64,000 nucleotides of DNA from Buttiauxella noackiae ATCC 51607 (GCF_001654865.1 NZ_LXEO01000039.1:23131-87130); one strand, 5' to 3'; counted from the stretch's first letter, positions 10,410-20,345 are shown. Notes: generated by a model from the sequence alone, not told the origin. Numbers and translations are program-made.

Positions 10410-10760
10410 ACTTTTTCTGTGGATATAACTGTGAAGAACTACCTTATACACTCGGGACAACTTAGGATAACTCCTGAAACACGTTAAAAATATGAAATAA
10501 AATAATCAATATATTCAATGCAATAAAGATAAAATGAATAACTCACCGCTCAGTAGTGTGATGATCATCACACATGAAGATCTCTCACTGATGAAAGATC
10601 GACCAATGACGTTTTTATCCACAGATTGTGCCAACAAGTTAGTCACAATCTGGTGAAAAAATGGGTTTCCCCCCTCAGTCAAGGCTGTAAATCGAACCAG
10701 TAGTGGGCTTTTTTACCACTTATCCCATTTTTCTGTGGATAACCCGGTGTAAGATCCTGT
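10410..10760. other. DARS2-like DnaA-reactivating locus (DnaA box cluster)
   Basis: In E. coli the mutH-ygdP(rppH) spacer holds DARS2, which regenerates ATP-DnaA from ADP-DnaA. Here the same spacer has a perfect DnaA box TTATCCACA at 10615-10623 (+), a one-mismatch box TTAGTCACA at 10639-10647 (+), a perfect box on the other strand at 10734-10742 (TGTGGATAA), and an outlying one-mismatch box at 10418-10426 (TGTGGATAT). The two tandem boxes and the opposing one about 90 bp away form a compact group like a DARS core. The rest of the spacer (10250-10935) is AT-rich. I could not place the expected IHF and Fis sites with confidence. Confidence 0.75.
10557..10572. promoter_or_regulatory. Perfect CRP-type palindrome
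   Basis: TGTGATGATCATCACA is a perfect 16-base palindrome fitting the CRP core TGTGA-N6-TCACA exactly. It lies between rppH and mutH, 42 bp from the nearest perfect DnaA box. It may serve a promoter for rppH or mutH, or act in the DARS2 nucleoprotein complex. Confidence 0.6.
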
Positions 10761-10935
10761 TCATTGCCAGTGACCAGAATGGGAAAAGGTTTTTTCTAAA
10801 TCACAAAACGATAATTTTTAATCTTAAAAATGATTAAAAATCAGTGAATTGCCATTCTTATCCCCGGCACGCTAAACTATCTTCCTATCGCGGGATAATT
10901 ACGCTTAATTTTTGACCAACCAGTAATAAGACACC

Positions 10936-11622
10936 ATGCAAACACTTAGCCCTTTACTTAACCCTCCAGAAAATGAACAGATTTTACTAACTCAAGCTCA
11001 GAGACTGGCAGGCTATACGCTAGGTGAACTCGCAACTTTAGCCAGATTGCCGATCCCAAAGGATCTAAAGCGCGACAAAGGCTGGATCGGTGTTTTGCTC
11101 GAAGTATGGTTGGGTGCCAGTGCCGGTAGCAAACCTGAACAAGATTTCGCAGCATTAGGGATTGAGCTGAAAACCATCCCTGTGGATAGACTTGGCCGCC
11201 CGTTGGAAACGACTTTTGTTTGCGTGGCCCCGCTCACCGGCAACACAGGGGTGAGCTGGGAAACCAGCCATGTGCGCCACAAATTAAAACGGGTGCTCTG
11301 GGTTCCGGTTGAAGGAGAGCGGCAAATTCCTCTTGCGCAGCGGCATATCGGCACCCCTTTGCTATGGACTCCTTCCGAAGAGGAAGAGCAGCAGTTACGC
11401 CAGGACTGGGAAGAGTTAATGGATTTGATTGTGCTCGGCCAGGTTGAGCGTATCACCGCACGTCACGGAGAAGTGTTGCAATTACGCCCTAAAGCCGCCA
11501 ACAGCAAAGCGCTAACCAATGCATTCGGTGCTGATGGCGCGCCAATTCTTACGCTCCCCCGCGGTTTTTATCTGAAAAAGAACTTCACCGCCGCTTTGCT
11601 GGCTCGTCATTTCTTGTTGTAG
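10936..11622 (+). CDS. mutH: DNA mismatch repair endonuclease MutH
   Basis: 228 residues. In methyl-directed mismatch repair, MutS-MutL activates MutH to nick the unmethylated strand at hemimethylated GATC. The catalytic D-(X)6-E-X-K motif is visible in [10 protein letters not shown], followed by the C-terminal helix region that contacts MutL. The start ATG at 10936 gives the family length (E. coli 229). Transcribed away from rppH, with the DARS2-like spacer between them. Confidence 0.97.
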   Translation: MQTLSPLLNPPENEQILLTQAQRLAGYTLGELATLARLPIPKDLKRDKGWIGVLLEVWLGASAGSKPEQDFAALGIELKTIPVDRLGRPLETTFVCVAPLTGNTGVSWETSHVRHKLKRVLWVPVEGERQIPLAQRHIGTPLLWTPSEEEEQQLRQDWEELMDLIVLGQVERITARHGEVLQLRPKAANSKALTNAFGADGAPILTLPRGFYLKKNFTAALLARHFLL

Positions 11623-11696
11623 ATTCATTTAACTTGCACCCAGTTCCAGGCTGGCGTTTATAATTGGCGTTTTATATTTTCAGGCAGGATTTTTTA

Positions 11697-12410
11697 ATGT
11701 TGTTTGCATGGATTACCGACCCTAATGCGTGGATGGCGCTGGGCACCCTGACGATTTTGGAAATCGTACTGGGTATCGACAATATCATCTTCCTTTCACT
11801 TGTCGTGGCGAAGCTGCCGAAAGCACAACAAGCCAAAGCCCGCCGTCTGGGACTGGGCGCTGCGATGATTATGCGTCTGGTGTTACTGGCGTCAATCGCC
11901 TGGATGACGCACTTAATTCACCCACTGTTTTCCGTGATGGGCCATGCGTTCTCGGCACGAGACCTCATTTTGACATTAGGTGGTGTGTTCTTAATCTGGA
12001 AAGCGAGTAAAGAGATTCACGAGTCCATTGAAGGTGAAGAGGAAGGAATAAAAACCAACGTTCACTCCTTCTTTGGCGCAATCGTGCAGATAATGCTGCT
12101 GGATATTATCTTCAGTCTGGATTCCGTGATTACCGCCGTTGGCCTGTCCGATCATCTGTTTATTATGATGGCTGCTGTAGTGATTGCCGTCATGGTAATG
12201 ATGTTTGCTGCAAAATCGATTGGTGATTTTGTAGAACGCCACCCTTCGGTGAAAATGTTGGCGCTGTCATTCTTGTTGCTGGTCGGTTTTACGCTGATCC
12301 TGGAAGGCTTCGATATTCATGTGCCGAAAGGTTACATCTACTTTGCGATGTTCTTCTCAATCGCTGTAGAAACGCTAAATCTTATTCGCAACAAAAAGAA
12401 CCCGCTTTAA
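11697..12410 (+). CDS. ygdQ: TerC family integral membrane protein YgdQ
   Basis: 237 residues, about seven membrane helices, with the TerC signatures EIVLGIDNIIF and LDIIFSLDSVITAVG, whose membrane-embedded acidic residues suggest metal-ion handling. Identical in length to E. coli YgdQ and ends in the same NLIRNKKNPL tail. The ATG at 11697 is chosen over an upstream TTG because MLFAWITDPNAW is the family start. The exact substrate is unknown; related TerC proteins act in manganese export or metalation of secreted proteins. Confidence 0.92.
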   Translation: MLFAWITDPNAWMALGTLTILEIVLGIDNIIFLSLVVAKLPKAQQAKARRLGLGAAMIMRLVLLASIAWMTHLIHPLFSVMGHAFSARDLILTLGGVFLIWKASKEIHESIEGEEEGIKTNVHSFFGAIVQIMLLDIIFSLDSVITAVGLSDHLFIMMAAVVIAVMVMMFAAKSIGDFVERHPSVKMLALSFLLLVGFTLILEGFDIHVPKGYIYFAMFFSIAVETLNLIRNKKNPL

Positions 12411-12416
12411 TCGTCT

Positions 12417-12453
12417 CGGGGGAGGCCATTCTCGCTTCCCCTCTGTTTCTTTT
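12417..12453 (+). terminator. Rho-independent terminator after ygdQ
   Basis: A G-rich/C-rich hairpin (GGGGGAGGC ... GCTTCCCC, one G-T wobble) is followed by TCTGTTTCTTTT, just after the ygdQ stop. Confidence 0.7.
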
Positions 12454-12537
12454 AAGAATTTACTACTTACTTTTCCTGGTTGCCCGAGTTATTACTAGAC
12501 TGTATATGTCATTCCAAACCACACGAGGCGAATAACA

Positions 12538-12756
12538 ATGAAAAAATGGGCAGTTATAATTTCCGCTGTCGGTCTGGCATTTGCGGTTTCAGGTTGTAGC
12601 AGCGATTACGTGATGGCAACCAAAGATGGCCGTATGATCCTGACTGATGGTAAACCGCAAGTCGATGACGATACCGGTTTAGTTAGTTATCGCGATCAGC
12701 AAGGCAATGAGATGCAGATTAATCGCGATGATGTTTCACAGATCATTGAACGTTAG
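12538..12756 (+). CDS. ygdR: Small lipoprotein YgdR (DUF903)
   Basis: 72 residues. Signal peptide [20 protein letters not shown] with a lipobox (AVSGC) gives a lipoprotein with mature cysteine at residue 20. The mature part ([24 protein letters not shown]) is the YgdI/YgdR SH3-like fold. Serine residues follow the cysteine, so no Asp-2 inner-membrane retention signal is present and outer-membrane sorting is likely. Function is not established. Same locus as E. coli ygdR. Confidence 0.93.
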   Translation: MKKWAVIISAVGLAFAVSGCSSDYVMATKDGRMILTDGKPQVDDDTGLVSYRDQQGNEMQINRDDVSQIIER

Positions 12757-12862
12757 TAAATACAGCGACTAAAGGTCAGCGCCTCGCTGGCCTGTAATAC
12801 TTTTTCTTCATTTACCCCCTTCCGCTTTTCCCTTCCCTCTGCCATGTTTATAGTCCATTTTT

Positions 12863-12890
12863 TGTCGGGCGCTTGCCTGACGGATAAGAC
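12863..12890. repeat. REP-like palindromic unit
   Basis: TTGTCGGGCGCTTGCCTGACGGATAAGAC has the GTCGGGCG...CGGATAAG layout of REP units. It lies in the ygdR-tas gap, close upstream of tas. Confidence 0.5.
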
Positions 12891-12911
12891 AGTAGAATAA
12901 GGAAAGCGGCT

Positions 12912-13952
12912 ATGCACTATCACCGTATCCCCCACAGCTCTCTTGAAATAAGTACGCTAGGGCTGGGAACCATGACGTTTGGTGAGCAAAACAGCGAAGC
13001 CGACGCTCATGAACAACTTGATTACGCTGTCAGCCAGGGCGTTAACCTGATTGATGTCGCGGAAATGTACCCTGTGCCACCTCGCCCGGAAACTCAAGGC
13101 TTAACAGAAACCTACGTCGGTAACTGGTTAAAGCAGCGCGCGAACCGTGAGAAGTTAATTATCGCCACAAAAGTCAGTGGCCCAAGCCGCAACAACGATG
13201 CAGGCATCCGCCCCAATCAAATGCTGGATCGCCGAAACATTCGCGATGCGCTGGACGCCAGCCTGAAACGTTTGCAAACCGACTATATCGATCTTTATCA
13301 AGTTCACTGGCCGCAACGAGCCACCAACTGCTTTGGCAAACTGGGATATACATGGACCGATAACGCAGTACCGGTCACCCTACTTGAAACCCTGGAAGCA
13401 CTCACCGAGTTCCAGCGTGCTGGGAAAATCCGCTATATCGGTGTCTCCAATGAAACGCCATGGGGCGTGATGCGTTACCTGCAACTTGCTGAAAAGCATG
13501 ATTTGCCGCGTATCGTCACCGTTCAGAACCCCTACAGCTTAGTAAACCGCAGCTTTGAAGTGGGGCTTGCAGAAATTACTCAGCGCGAAGGTGTGGAGTT
13601 GCTGGCTTATTCCTGTCTGGCGTTCGGAACACTGACTGGTAAATATCTTAACGGAGCTAAACCTGCTGGCGCTCGCAACACGCTGTTTAGCCGCTTCACT
13701 CGTTATAGCGGTGAACAGACTCAGCATGCGGTTGCAGCCTATGTTGATGTTGCAAAGCGACACAATCTTGACCCAGCCCAAATGGCACTCGCATTTGTTC
13801 GCCGTCAGCCGTTTGTTGCCAGCACGCTGTTAGGTGCCACCACACTTGAGCAGCTAAAAACTAACCTTGAGAGCCTACATCTGGACCTAAGCGAAGAGGT
13901 GATTGAAGAGCTGGAAGCGGTGAACCGCGTTTATACTTATCCTGCGCCTTAA
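12912..13952 (+). CDS. tas: Aldo-keto reductase Tas
   Basis: 346 residues, the size of E. coli Tas. NADP(H)-linked TIM-barrel oxidoreductase. Visible family features include the start IPHSSLEISTLGLGTMTFGE, catalytic tyrosine region DVAEMYPVPP, and the C-terminal cofactor-binding stretch around GATTLEQLKTNLES. In E. coli Tas was found as a multicopy suppressor of a tyrosine/prephenate dehydrogenase defect; its physiological substrate is unclear. Convergent with lplT across a shared terminator. Confidence 0.93.
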   Translation: MHYHRIPHSSLEISTLGLGTMTFGEQNSEADAHEQLDYAVSQGVNLIDVAEMYPVPPRPETQGLTETYVGNWLKQRANREKLIIATKVSGPSRNNDAGIRPNQMLDRRNIRDALDASLKRLQTDYIDLYQVHWPQRATNCFGKLGYTWTDNAVPVTLLETLEALTEFQRAGKIRYIGVSNETPWGVMRYLQLAEKHDLPRIVTVQNPYSLVNRSFEVGLAEITQREGVELLAYSCLAFGTLTGKYLNGAKPAGARNTLFSRFTRYSGEQTQHAVAAYVDVAKRHNLDPAQMALAFVRRQPFVASTLLGATTLEQLKTNLESLHLDLSEEVIEELEAVNRVYTYPAP

Positions 13953-13960
13953 ACTATAAA

Positions 13961-13982
13961 CCCCTCTCCTGTTGGAGAGGGG
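13961..13982. terminator. Bidirectional hairpin between tas and lplT
   Basis: Perfect 9-bp stem CCCCTCTCC / GGAGAGGGG with a TGTT loop. It lies 9 bases after the tas stop and 8 bases before the lplT stop. The T-tails on both strands are short, so termination may be partial. Confidence 0.7.
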
Positions 13983-13989
13983 AAATTCT

Positions 13990-15186
13990 CTATTTCTGAC
14001 GAACCTGCCAAATCCACAATCCAGCAATAGCCAGCGCGAACACAGCGCCGAAACCAATGCCAATGCCGACTATCGATGCGCCAGTTTTAACCGCCAGCGA
14101 ATACAACCCAAGCATCAGTAACATCGCGGTATTTTCACCGAGATTCTGCACTGCAATCGCATTCCCTGCCCCCACCGAATGCTTCCCTCGTTCCTGAAGC
14201 AATGCGTTCAGCGGCACAACGAAGAAACCACCCATAATACCAATTAGCACCAGCAGCATATAAGACGGCAGCAATGCGGTTTGCATGGCGAAGAACAGTA
14301 CGCCAACGCCAATCAAAATACCGGCTGGCATACAACGCGCGACAGTTTTAAGCGTCACCAGTTTTGCCGCCGCACCGGCCCCAACGACAATCCCCACCGC
14401 CACCATCGCATTCAGATACGTTGGCGTCGCGTTATCGGTAATACCCAGCGCGACCGGCACCCACAACACCAGCAAGAAGCGCAGTGTTACGCCTGCACCC
14501 CAGAACAAACTGGTGCCAACTAACGAGAAACGAGTTTCACCGTTGTGCCAAAGTGTACGACACGCCGTGAAGAAACTGCGCGTCATCGGTGTAAAGCGCC
14601 ATGACTGACCAGGGCGCGCAGGGGCAAGTTTTGGGATGAAGAGGTTGGCAACAACCGCGCCCGCATACACCAGCACGCACACGCTCAGTGCCGCCAGGAT
14701 ATGCCAGTCGGCCAGCACACCACCAGCCATTGAGCCAAGCAAGATTGCAGCAATGGTCGAAGATTCCATCAGGCCATTAGCCTTGACCAGACGATCGCCG
14801 GTGGTGAGTTCACCGAGAATGCCATATTTAGCCGGTGAATAAGCAGCAGCCCCCACGCCCACCAGCGTATAGCCGACAAACGGATTGAAGCCAAAACAGA
14901 TAATCGCCGCTCCCATTAGTTTGAGGCTGTTGGCGAACATCATCACCCGCCCCTTGGCAAAGCTATCAGCTATCTGGCCGACAAACGGAGCAAACAGAAT
15001 GTACGCACCGACAAAGACCATCTGCAAAACAGGCTGGCTCCAGTCGGGATAGAACTGTTGTTTCAGCACCGCAAGCGTGGCAAACAACAGTGCGTTATCA
15101 CCAAACGCCGATAGAAACTGTGCGCCGGTAACTGCCATCATACCTCTGGACCAGATAGAGGTATCGTTCACGGCATTATCATGCAT
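13990..15186 (-). CDS. lplT: Lysophospholipid transporter LplT
   Basis: 398-residue MFS protein with about 12 membrane helices. It flips lysophosphatidylethanolamine across the inner membrane to the cytoplasmic face, where Aas re-acylates it. The conserved opening [16 protein letters not shown] is present. The start overlaps the aas stop by 8 bases, so the two are translationally coupled. In E. coli the gene was formerly ygeD. Confidence 0.95.
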   Translation of the reverse strand: MHDNAVNDTSIWSRGMMAVTGAQFLSAFGDNALLFATLAVLKQQFYPDWSQPVLQMVFVGAYILFAPFVGQIADSFAKGRVMMFANSLKLMGAAIICFGFNPFVGYTLVGVGAAAYSPAKYGILGELTTGDRLVKANGLMESSTIAAILLGSMAGGVLADWHILAALSVCVLVYAGAVVANLFIPKLAPARPGQSWRFTPMTRSFFTACRTLWHNGETRFSLVGTSLFWGAGVTLRFLLVLWVPVALGITDNATPTYLNAMVAVGIVVGAGAAAKLVTLKTVARCMPAGILIGVGVLFFAMQTALLPSYMLLVLIGIMGGFFVVPLNALLQERGKHSVGAGNAIAVQNLGENTAMLLMLGLYSLAVKTGASIVGIGIGFGAVFALAIAGLWIWQVRQK

Positions 15187-17338
15187 TCTCTGTCTCCGGC
15201 TGGTCTACCAGCGCTTTCAGGCTGACATAATCTGGTTTACCGCTACCTAAAACAGGCAACTGTTTCAGGTAGCGAATATCGCGCGGAATAGCCAACTCCG
15301 GCACACCATTTGCGCGAGCATATTGCAGCAGTTTTTCGCGATTAAGTTCGTTATCAGTGGTGAACATCACCAATGCCTCACCCTTTGCTGCATCCATTTT
15401 GATAACGGTTGCATGCATTTTTTCTGGAGAAACACCGAGTGCCAGTTGCTCCACCATTTCCAGCGAAACCATTTCACCAGCAATTTTTGCAAAGCGTTTT
15501 GCTCGCCCCTGAATTACACAAAAACCATTTTCATCAAATTTAACGATATCGCCCGTGTCATACCAACCCGGTTCAACTTCACCCAGTGCATTTTCAGCGC
15601 CCGGCGCTTCCAGTACACCAGGGTTTTCCACACGAAGATAACCTTTCATGATGTTCGGCCCCTTCAGTTGTAGCCGCCCGCCATCTTCAATACCGGGAAC
15701 CGCCATCAGACGGGCATCCATCGCCGGGAGAATGCGCCCCACAGTCCCGACCTTCGCCGCCATTGGGACGTTGATAGAAACTACTGGTGCGCACTCGGTT
15801 ACACCGTAGCCTTCAAGAATGCGCAAGCCGAATTTATCCTGCCAAAGCTGTTTGGTGCTTTCCTGGAGTTTTTCCGCCCCTGCTACAACATATCGTAAAC
15901 GGAAGAAATCATATGGGTTTGCAAAACGCGCATAGTTGCCGAGGAATGTGGATGTGCCAAACAGCACGGTACAGTTACGGTCATAAACCAGTTCCGGCAC
16001 AATGCGATAATGCAGCGGGCTTGGGTACAGGAAGACCTCCGCACCGGTTAATAGCGGTGTGAACAAACCTACCGTCAGGCCAAAAGAGTGGAACAGTGGC
16101 AACGCTGACATAAAGCGGTCATTGGCCGTAAAATCAGCAATAGTGCGAATTTGTTCAACGTTTGCCAACAGGCTTTTATGGCTATGCACTACGCCTTTTG
16201 GATTCCCTTCAGACCCGGAAGTGAACAGCACCATCGCCGCATCTTCTGGCTGCTGCTTTACCTGGGCGAGATGAGGCACGAATAAATGAGCGAATATCCA
16301 TAGTTTATCGCTAAGTGTTACCTCTGCTTTTAAATCTTCGAGGAACACCCAGCGCACCTGTGTAAGCTGCTCCGGAAGGTGCCATAACTTGCCTTTATCG
16401 AGAAACTGGCGCGAGGTGAAAATCGTTTTGAGCTGAGCCGCCGTTATCGCACTGGTCAACCCTTTCACGCCAGCGGTGTAGTTCATCATGGCAGGAATCC
16501 GTCCGCGCGATGACGCACCAAAAATCACCGCAGCGGTTATTGCCGCATTCGGCAACATCAGCCCGATGGTTTCGCCCGGCGCACTGTATTTGTTCAAAAT
16601 GCGCCCAACAAACAGTGTTTTAGTGAGTAAGCTACGATAGGTATCGGGTTTGAAATTAATGTCTTCGATGCAGTTTTTACGATCGCCGTAGCGGTACTGT
16701 GCGCAAAGCAAAGCCTCAAACAATGTTTCCCGAGGACGCACTGCCATACGCGCTTCCATCATTATTTGATGAAGCATCTCCCCAGCCATTTTACGACGCT
16801 CGCGGGCACGTGGTGCATCAGGCATCGCAATTGAAGTGGGTGGCAGAATATGCAGATTAATGCGCGGGAATAAGCGGCGTTTGACCAACCCTTTCAGACG
16901 GCTGAAAAATGTCAGTTCAGCACCATCAATGCGAATGGGGATAACAGTCGCATTAGATTTAGCGGCAACAAACCCTGCGCCCTCATAGATTTTCATCAGT
17001 GAGCCAGTCACCGAGATACGCCCTTCCGGGAAGATAACAACCGGTCGTCCCTGCTCAACCAGGCGAACCAGATGCTTAATCGACATCGGTTTTGTTGGGT
17101 CAAGCGGCACAAAATCAATCAGCGATTTTAGCCAACGCATATACCACTGCTGGCTAATCGATGAATACACCGCAAAAACCGGGCGCCCCGGTAAAAATAA
17201 CGCCAGTAAAATGCCGTCAATAAAAGAGACATGATTGGGGACAATCAGAACGCGTGATTGGGAAAGAAGTTGTTGATCGCCATGAAGTCGCACCCTGAAC
17301 AGAATACGAAAAAGCGTACGGAAAAAACCAAATAGCAT
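15179..17338 (-). CDS. aas: Bifunctional 2-acyl-GPE acyltransferase / acyl-ACP synthetase
   Basis: 719 residues, the exact E. coli Aas length when started at the ATG at 17338 (MLFGFFRT), which has AAGGGAG upstream; six extra in-frame codons upstream are not needed. Domains: PlsC-type acyltransferase with the HX4D motif in NHVSFIDG near residue 36, then an AMP-binding acyl-ACP synthetase domain ([26 protein letters not shown]). It repairs lysophospholipids imported by LplT at the inner face of the inner membrane. Confidence 0.96.
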   Translation of the reverse strand: MLFGFFRTLFRILFRVRLHGDQQLLSQSRVLIVPNHVSFIDGILLALFLPGRPVFAVYSSISQQWYMRWLKSLIDFVPLDPTKPMSIKHLVRLVEQGRPVVIFPEGRISVTGSLMKIYEGAGFVAAKSNATVIPIRIDGAELTFFSRLKGLVKRRLFPRINLHILPPTSIAMPDAPRARERRKMAGEMLHQIMMEARMAVRPRETLFEALLCAQYRYGDRKNCIEDINFKPDTYRSLLTKTLFVGRILNKYSAPGETIGLMLPNAAITAAVIFGASSRGRIPAMMNYTAGVKGLTSAITAAQLKTIFTSRQFLDKGKLWHLPEQLTQVRWVFLEDLKAEVTLSDKLWIFAHLFVPHLAQVKQQPEDAAMVLFTSGSEGNPKGVVHSHKSLLANVEQIRTIADFTANDRFMSALPLFHSFGLTVGLFTPLLTGAEVFLYPSPLHYRIVPELVYDRNCTVLFGTSTFLGNYARFANPYDFFRLRYVVAGAEKLQESTKQLWQDKFGLRILEGYGVTECAPVVSINVPMAAKVGTVGRILPAMDARLMAVPGIEDGGRLQLKGPNIMKGYLRVENPGVLEAPGAENALGEVEPGWYDTGDIVKFDENGFCVIQGRAKRFAKIAGEMVSLEMVEQLALGVSPEKMHATVIKMDAAKGEALVMFTTDNELNREKLLQYARANGVPELAIPRDIRYLKQLPVLGSGKPDYVSLKALVDQPETENA

Positions 17339-17450
17339 AGCAACTCCCTTTGTCATTAATGAACCGCAGGCAATTAAGTGTAGCGGCAGATTACATGACT
17401 AAGTGCATGGGAGCGAGAGGAGGAATGTGTGTCAACTCTGAAAAAAAGAC

Positions 17451-17538
17451 AAAAAAAACCTGCGCATCTGCGCAGGTTGGTGCAAAAGAATTGTACTTAA
17501 CAACGTAACTAGAATTCTCACCAATCAATACCTCTGGG
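17451..17538 (-). ncRNA. omrA: Small regulatory RNA OmrA
   Basis: The minus strand begins CCCAGAGGTATTGATTGGTG, the conserved OmrA/OmrB 5' seed region, and ends after 88 bases with a GC hairpin (CCTGCGC agat GCGCAGG) plus eight T. Length equals E. coli OmrA, and position between aas and galR is the same. OmrA is an Hfq-dependent, OmpR-activated RNA that represses outer-membrane receptor and other mRNAs such as ompT, cirA and csgD. Confidence 0.93.
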
Positions 17539-17657
17539 ATCTGAATTGTGGCTCAGTACAGTCGGTGTCACCAGCGAGAAAAAGCAAGAGAATTAGCGGA
17601 AAGTGCAACCAGGTGTTTAAAACATCGCGTCTTGTTACAGGCAGGCAAATTTTGGGC

Positions 17658-17741
17658 AAAAAAAACCTGCGCATCCGCGCAGGTTGGTGTAATTCATGTG
17701 ATCAGCATTAGATGCTGACATCACCTATCAATACCTCTGGG
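17658..17741 (-). ncRNA. omrB: Small regulatory RNA OmrB
   Basis: Twin of OmrA: same first 15 bases (CCCAGAGGTATTGAT, then AGGTGA), a different middle (TGTCAGCATC... then CACATGAATTACACC) and the same GC terminator hairpin with eight T. It is 84 nt and tandem to omrA on the same strand, as in E. coli. The differing middles and shared ends reproduce the known pair, in which common targets pair with the 5' end. Confidence 0.93.
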
Positions 17742-17994
17742 ACTTCAAATGTAGCAGTGGCTGAATACTTTTCGCCATGGCGAAATAGCAACAGCACGCT
17801 GCAAACTGTAAGCAAAAATTTAGTCTGAAATCATTAAAAATCCAGAACATGCCTCTTTCTGCCGCTGCGCTTGAATTTCCGTGTTCGCTAAGTGTAACGA
17901 TTACACTTAAAACGCCCCCATTTTGCATAGGTTTGCGACAAGGAATACAGTTCCAACCTTGAAGTAGCGTGTCTTTTCCGTAACACTTAACGTT

Positions 17995-18010
17995 GTGTAA
18001 GCGTTTACCC
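17995..18010. promoter_or_regulatory. GalR/GalS-type operator upstream of galR
   Basis: GTGTAAGCGTTTACCC matches the gal operator consensus GTGKAANCGNTTNCAC at 15 of 16 positions and sits 18 bases before the galR start codon, where it would allow autoregulation. A second related palindrome, GTGTAACGATTACAC at about 17892-17906, is one base shorter at its centre. Confidence 0.65.
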
Positions 18011-18027
18011 ACCCAGGAATATTGACG

Positions 18028-19035
18028 ATGGCGACAATAAAGGATGTAGCAAGACTGGCAGGCGTTTCTGTCGCCACTGTGTCTCGTGTCATTAATGATT
18101 CACCAAAAGCCAGCGATGCATCACGTCAGGCAGTCACCTGCGCGATGGAAGAGCTAAATTATCACCCTAACGCCAATGCACGTGCGCTGGCGCAACAAAC
18201 CACTGAAACTATCGGACTCATTGTTGGCGATGTGTCCGACCCTTTCTTTGGCGCAATGGTAAAAGCCGTCGAGCAAGTTGCTTACCGAACCGGTAATTTT
18301 TTATTGATCGGCAATGGCTATCACAACGAACAAAAAGAGCGTCAGGCCATTGAACAACTCATTCGCCATCGTTGTGCGGCATTAGTGGTTCACGCAAAGA
18401 TGATTCCTGATAGTGAGTTGATTTCACTAATGAAGCAGATGCCTGGGATGGTAGTGATTAATCGCATCTTGCCCGGTTTTGAGCAGCGTTGTGTAGCACT
18501 TGACGATCGCTATGGCGCGTGGCTCGCGACACGACATCTGATTCAGCAAGGCCATACCAAAATTGGTTATCTGTGTTCCAACCACCAGATTTCTGATGCG
18601 GATGACCGACTACAGGGTTACTACGATGCGCTTACGGAGCACGGCTTGTCGGTAAATGATCGCTTGGTGACTTACGGTGAACCGGATGAGAGTGGCGGTG
18701 AACAAGCCATGACCGAATTATTAGGGCGTGGGAAACACTTCAGCGCAGTCGCCTGTTATAACGATTCTATGGCCGCAGGTGCGATGGGCGTTCTCAATGA
18801 CAACGGAATTGACGTACCAAAAGAGATTTCATTGATTGGCTTCGATGATGTGCTCATCTCTCGCTACGTGCGTCCACGCCTGACGACAGTACGTTATCCA
18901 ATAATCACGATGGCAGCGCAAGCTGCAGAACTGGCACTGGCACTGGCTGAAAAACGTGAACTACCAGAAATCACTCATATGTTTAGCCCAACGCTTGTGC
19001 GCCGTCATTCAGTTATTGCGTATTCAGGCGAGTAA
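18028..19035 (+). CDS. galR: Galactose operon repressor GalR
   Basis: 335-residue LacI-family regulator. N-terminal helix-turn-helix ATIKDVARLAGVSVATVSRV with hinge NARALAQQ, then the sugar-binding domain, very close to E. coli GalR through IGNGYHNEQKERQAIEQL. The tail after RRHS is about eight residues shorter than in E. coli. The ATG at 18028 is chosen over a TTG two codons upstream. It represses galactose uptake and use genes until D-galactose binds. Confidence 0.95.
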   Translation: MATIKDVARLAGVSVATVSRVINDSPKASDASRQAVTCAMEELNYHPNANARALAQQTTETIGLIVGDVSDPFFGAMVKAVEQVAYRTGNFLLIGNGYHNEQKERQAIEQLIRHRCAALVVHAKMIPDSELISLMKQMPGMVVINRILPGFEQRCVALDDRYGAWLATRHLIQQGHTKIGYLCSNHQISDADDRLQGYYDALTEHGLSVNDRLVTYGEPDESGGEQAMTELLGRGKHFSAVACYNDSMAAGAMGVLNDNGIDVPKEISLIGFDDVLISRYVRPRLTTVRYPIITMAAQAAELALALAEKRELPEITHMFSPTLVRRHSVIAYSGE

Positions 19036-19038
19036 TAT

Positions 19039-19488
19039 TCAGAGAGTAAATTGGTACAAATGAACAGGTGTATTTGGGTAGTCAAGGCCATCACCAATGT
19101 ACTGCCACCCAAAACGTTCGTAATAACCTTTACAGGCTGAGTAAAGATAAAGCTGCGGGTAACCGAGTCCACGGGCATATTCGATAACGTGCTGTTGGAG
19201 TTTTTCCCCTAAACCTTGTCCGCGCTGGTTTTCATCGATGTAAAGTGCAGCCAGCCATGGATAAAGATCCTGGCGGCTAATCAGATCGCAGCGCCATAAC
19301 CCTACCGTTCCAACTAGCTTCTCACCTTCAACCGCAGCGAAAGTTAAAGGCATCTTCTCTTCTCGCTGGCGTGTTGCCACAATTGAGGCGAAAAAGTCCC
19401 GGCTATCGGAAGTACCAAACGCTTGCCACAGCCAATCGGTAATTTGCTGTTCATGTTGTGGCACTGCGTAAAGTGGCACAATTTTCAC
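19039..19488 (-). CDS. GNAT family N-acetyltransferase
   Basis: 149 residues. The acetyl-CoA pyrophosphate loop is visible as ENQRGQGLGEKLQQHV (R/Q-x-x-G-x-G/A type), preceded by strand-forming AALYIDE and followed by YLYSACKGYYERFGW, typical of small-molecule or antibiotic-type GNAT enzymes. The substrate cannot be told. Its start overlaps the end of the upstream GntR regulator gene by four bases, so the two are co-transcribed. Not part of the E. coli galR-lysA neighbourhood. Confidence 0.85.
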   Translation of the reverse strand: MKIVPLYAVPQHEQQITDWLWQAFGTSDSRDFFASIVATRQREEKMPLTFAAVEGEKLVGTVGLWRCDLISRQDLYPWLAALYIDENQRGQGLGEKLQQHVIEYARGLGYPQLYLYSACKGYYERFGWQYIGDGLDYPNTPVHLYQFTL

Positions 19489-20258
19489 ATCAGTTTTCCC
19501 TGGAAGATAGGAACGGACTCGAACAGATAGCCGTCAAAATCAGGAGCATCAGAATCAGACTGTTCAAGCAGGCTGTTTTTTACGTTTTCCAGGTGCTGCC
19601 ACATTGCCTGCCATGACCCCATAACATCGCGACGGCGTAGCGCTGCCAGAATGGTTTGCAGATCTCCCAGCCATTTCAAGCGATAGCTGCGCGTATCAAT
19701 GTGCGCCCGCAGTTGCTGCCACATTGGGCTGCTATCCATATGACGCCAGATGCTTTCCACCGTCGCCAGCAGCATTTGGTTTTGCGAAGCGCCTGCCAGA
19801 ACCAGATGAAACATTTTACAGTTATCCTGGCTCAGGTCGTTAATCGCAATCGCACGTTGCTCTTGTTCGAGAATACGTTTGAGATTGTCGATATCAGCTT
19901 TGGTTGCCATTTTGGCAGCGAACGCCGCGATGTTGCTTTCCAGCAACTGGCGGGCCTGGAGCATTTCAAATGGGCCAATATCGCTACTGAAAAACGCTTC
20001 TTCTTCCGCTTCGTTTTCTGCAGGAACACGGGTGACATACACTCCCGAACCCTGGCGAATATCAACCGTACCTTGCAGTTCAAGCATGAGTAGGGCTTCA
20101 CGGACGATGGTGCGGCTAACACCGTAAGTCTCCGCAATATTTCGTTCCGGCGGCAAACGCGAACCGACTGGATACAATCCCTGTATTATTTGCGCGCGCA
20201 GATCCTCACCAATTTCCTGGTATTGTTTTTTTTCTGGCGAAAGCACTACCTTGTCCAC
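19485..20258 (-). CDS. GntR/FadR-family transcriptional regulator (UxuR/ExuR-like)
   Basis: 257 residues. N-terminal winged helix (RLPPERNIAETYGVSRTIVREALLMLELQG, about 33-62) and C-terminal all-helical FCD ligand domain with the pattern GPFEMLQARQLLESNIAAFAA, closely resembling UxuR and ExuR, the hexuronate-responsive repressors. The tail DFDGYLFESVP also resembles UxuR. It is separated from the upstream phospho-glycosidase operon by a terminator, so it is probably expressed separately. A hexuronate-type inducer is inferred from family only. Confidence 0.85.
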   Translation of the reverse strand: MDKVVLSPEKKQYQEIGEDLRAQIIQGLYPVGSRLPPERNIAETYGVSRTIVREALLMLELQGTVDIRQGSGVYVTRVPAENEAEEEAFFSSDIGPFEMLQARQLLESNIAAFAAKMATKADIDNLKRILEQEQRAIAINDLSQDNCKMFHLVLAGASQNQMLLATVESIWRHMDSSPMWQQLRAHIDTRSYRLKWLGDLQTILAALRRRDVMGSWQAMWQHLENVKNSLLEQSDSDAPDFDGYLFESVPIFQGKLM

Positions 20259-20278
20259 AGCGTTACCTACGTTTTTGC

Positions 20279-20304
20279 AAAAAGCGGCACAGGGTTATGC
20301 CGCT
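20279..20304 (-). terminator. Terminator of the EIIC-glycosidase operon
   Basis: Minus-strand hairpin with 7-bp stem AGCGGCA / TGCCGCT followed by TTTTTGC. It lies between the phospho-glycosidase stop and the GntR start. Confidence 0.75.
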
Positions 20305-20345
20305 GATCAATACTCATTAGCTTATCAAATTAAGCTGCTGAATAA

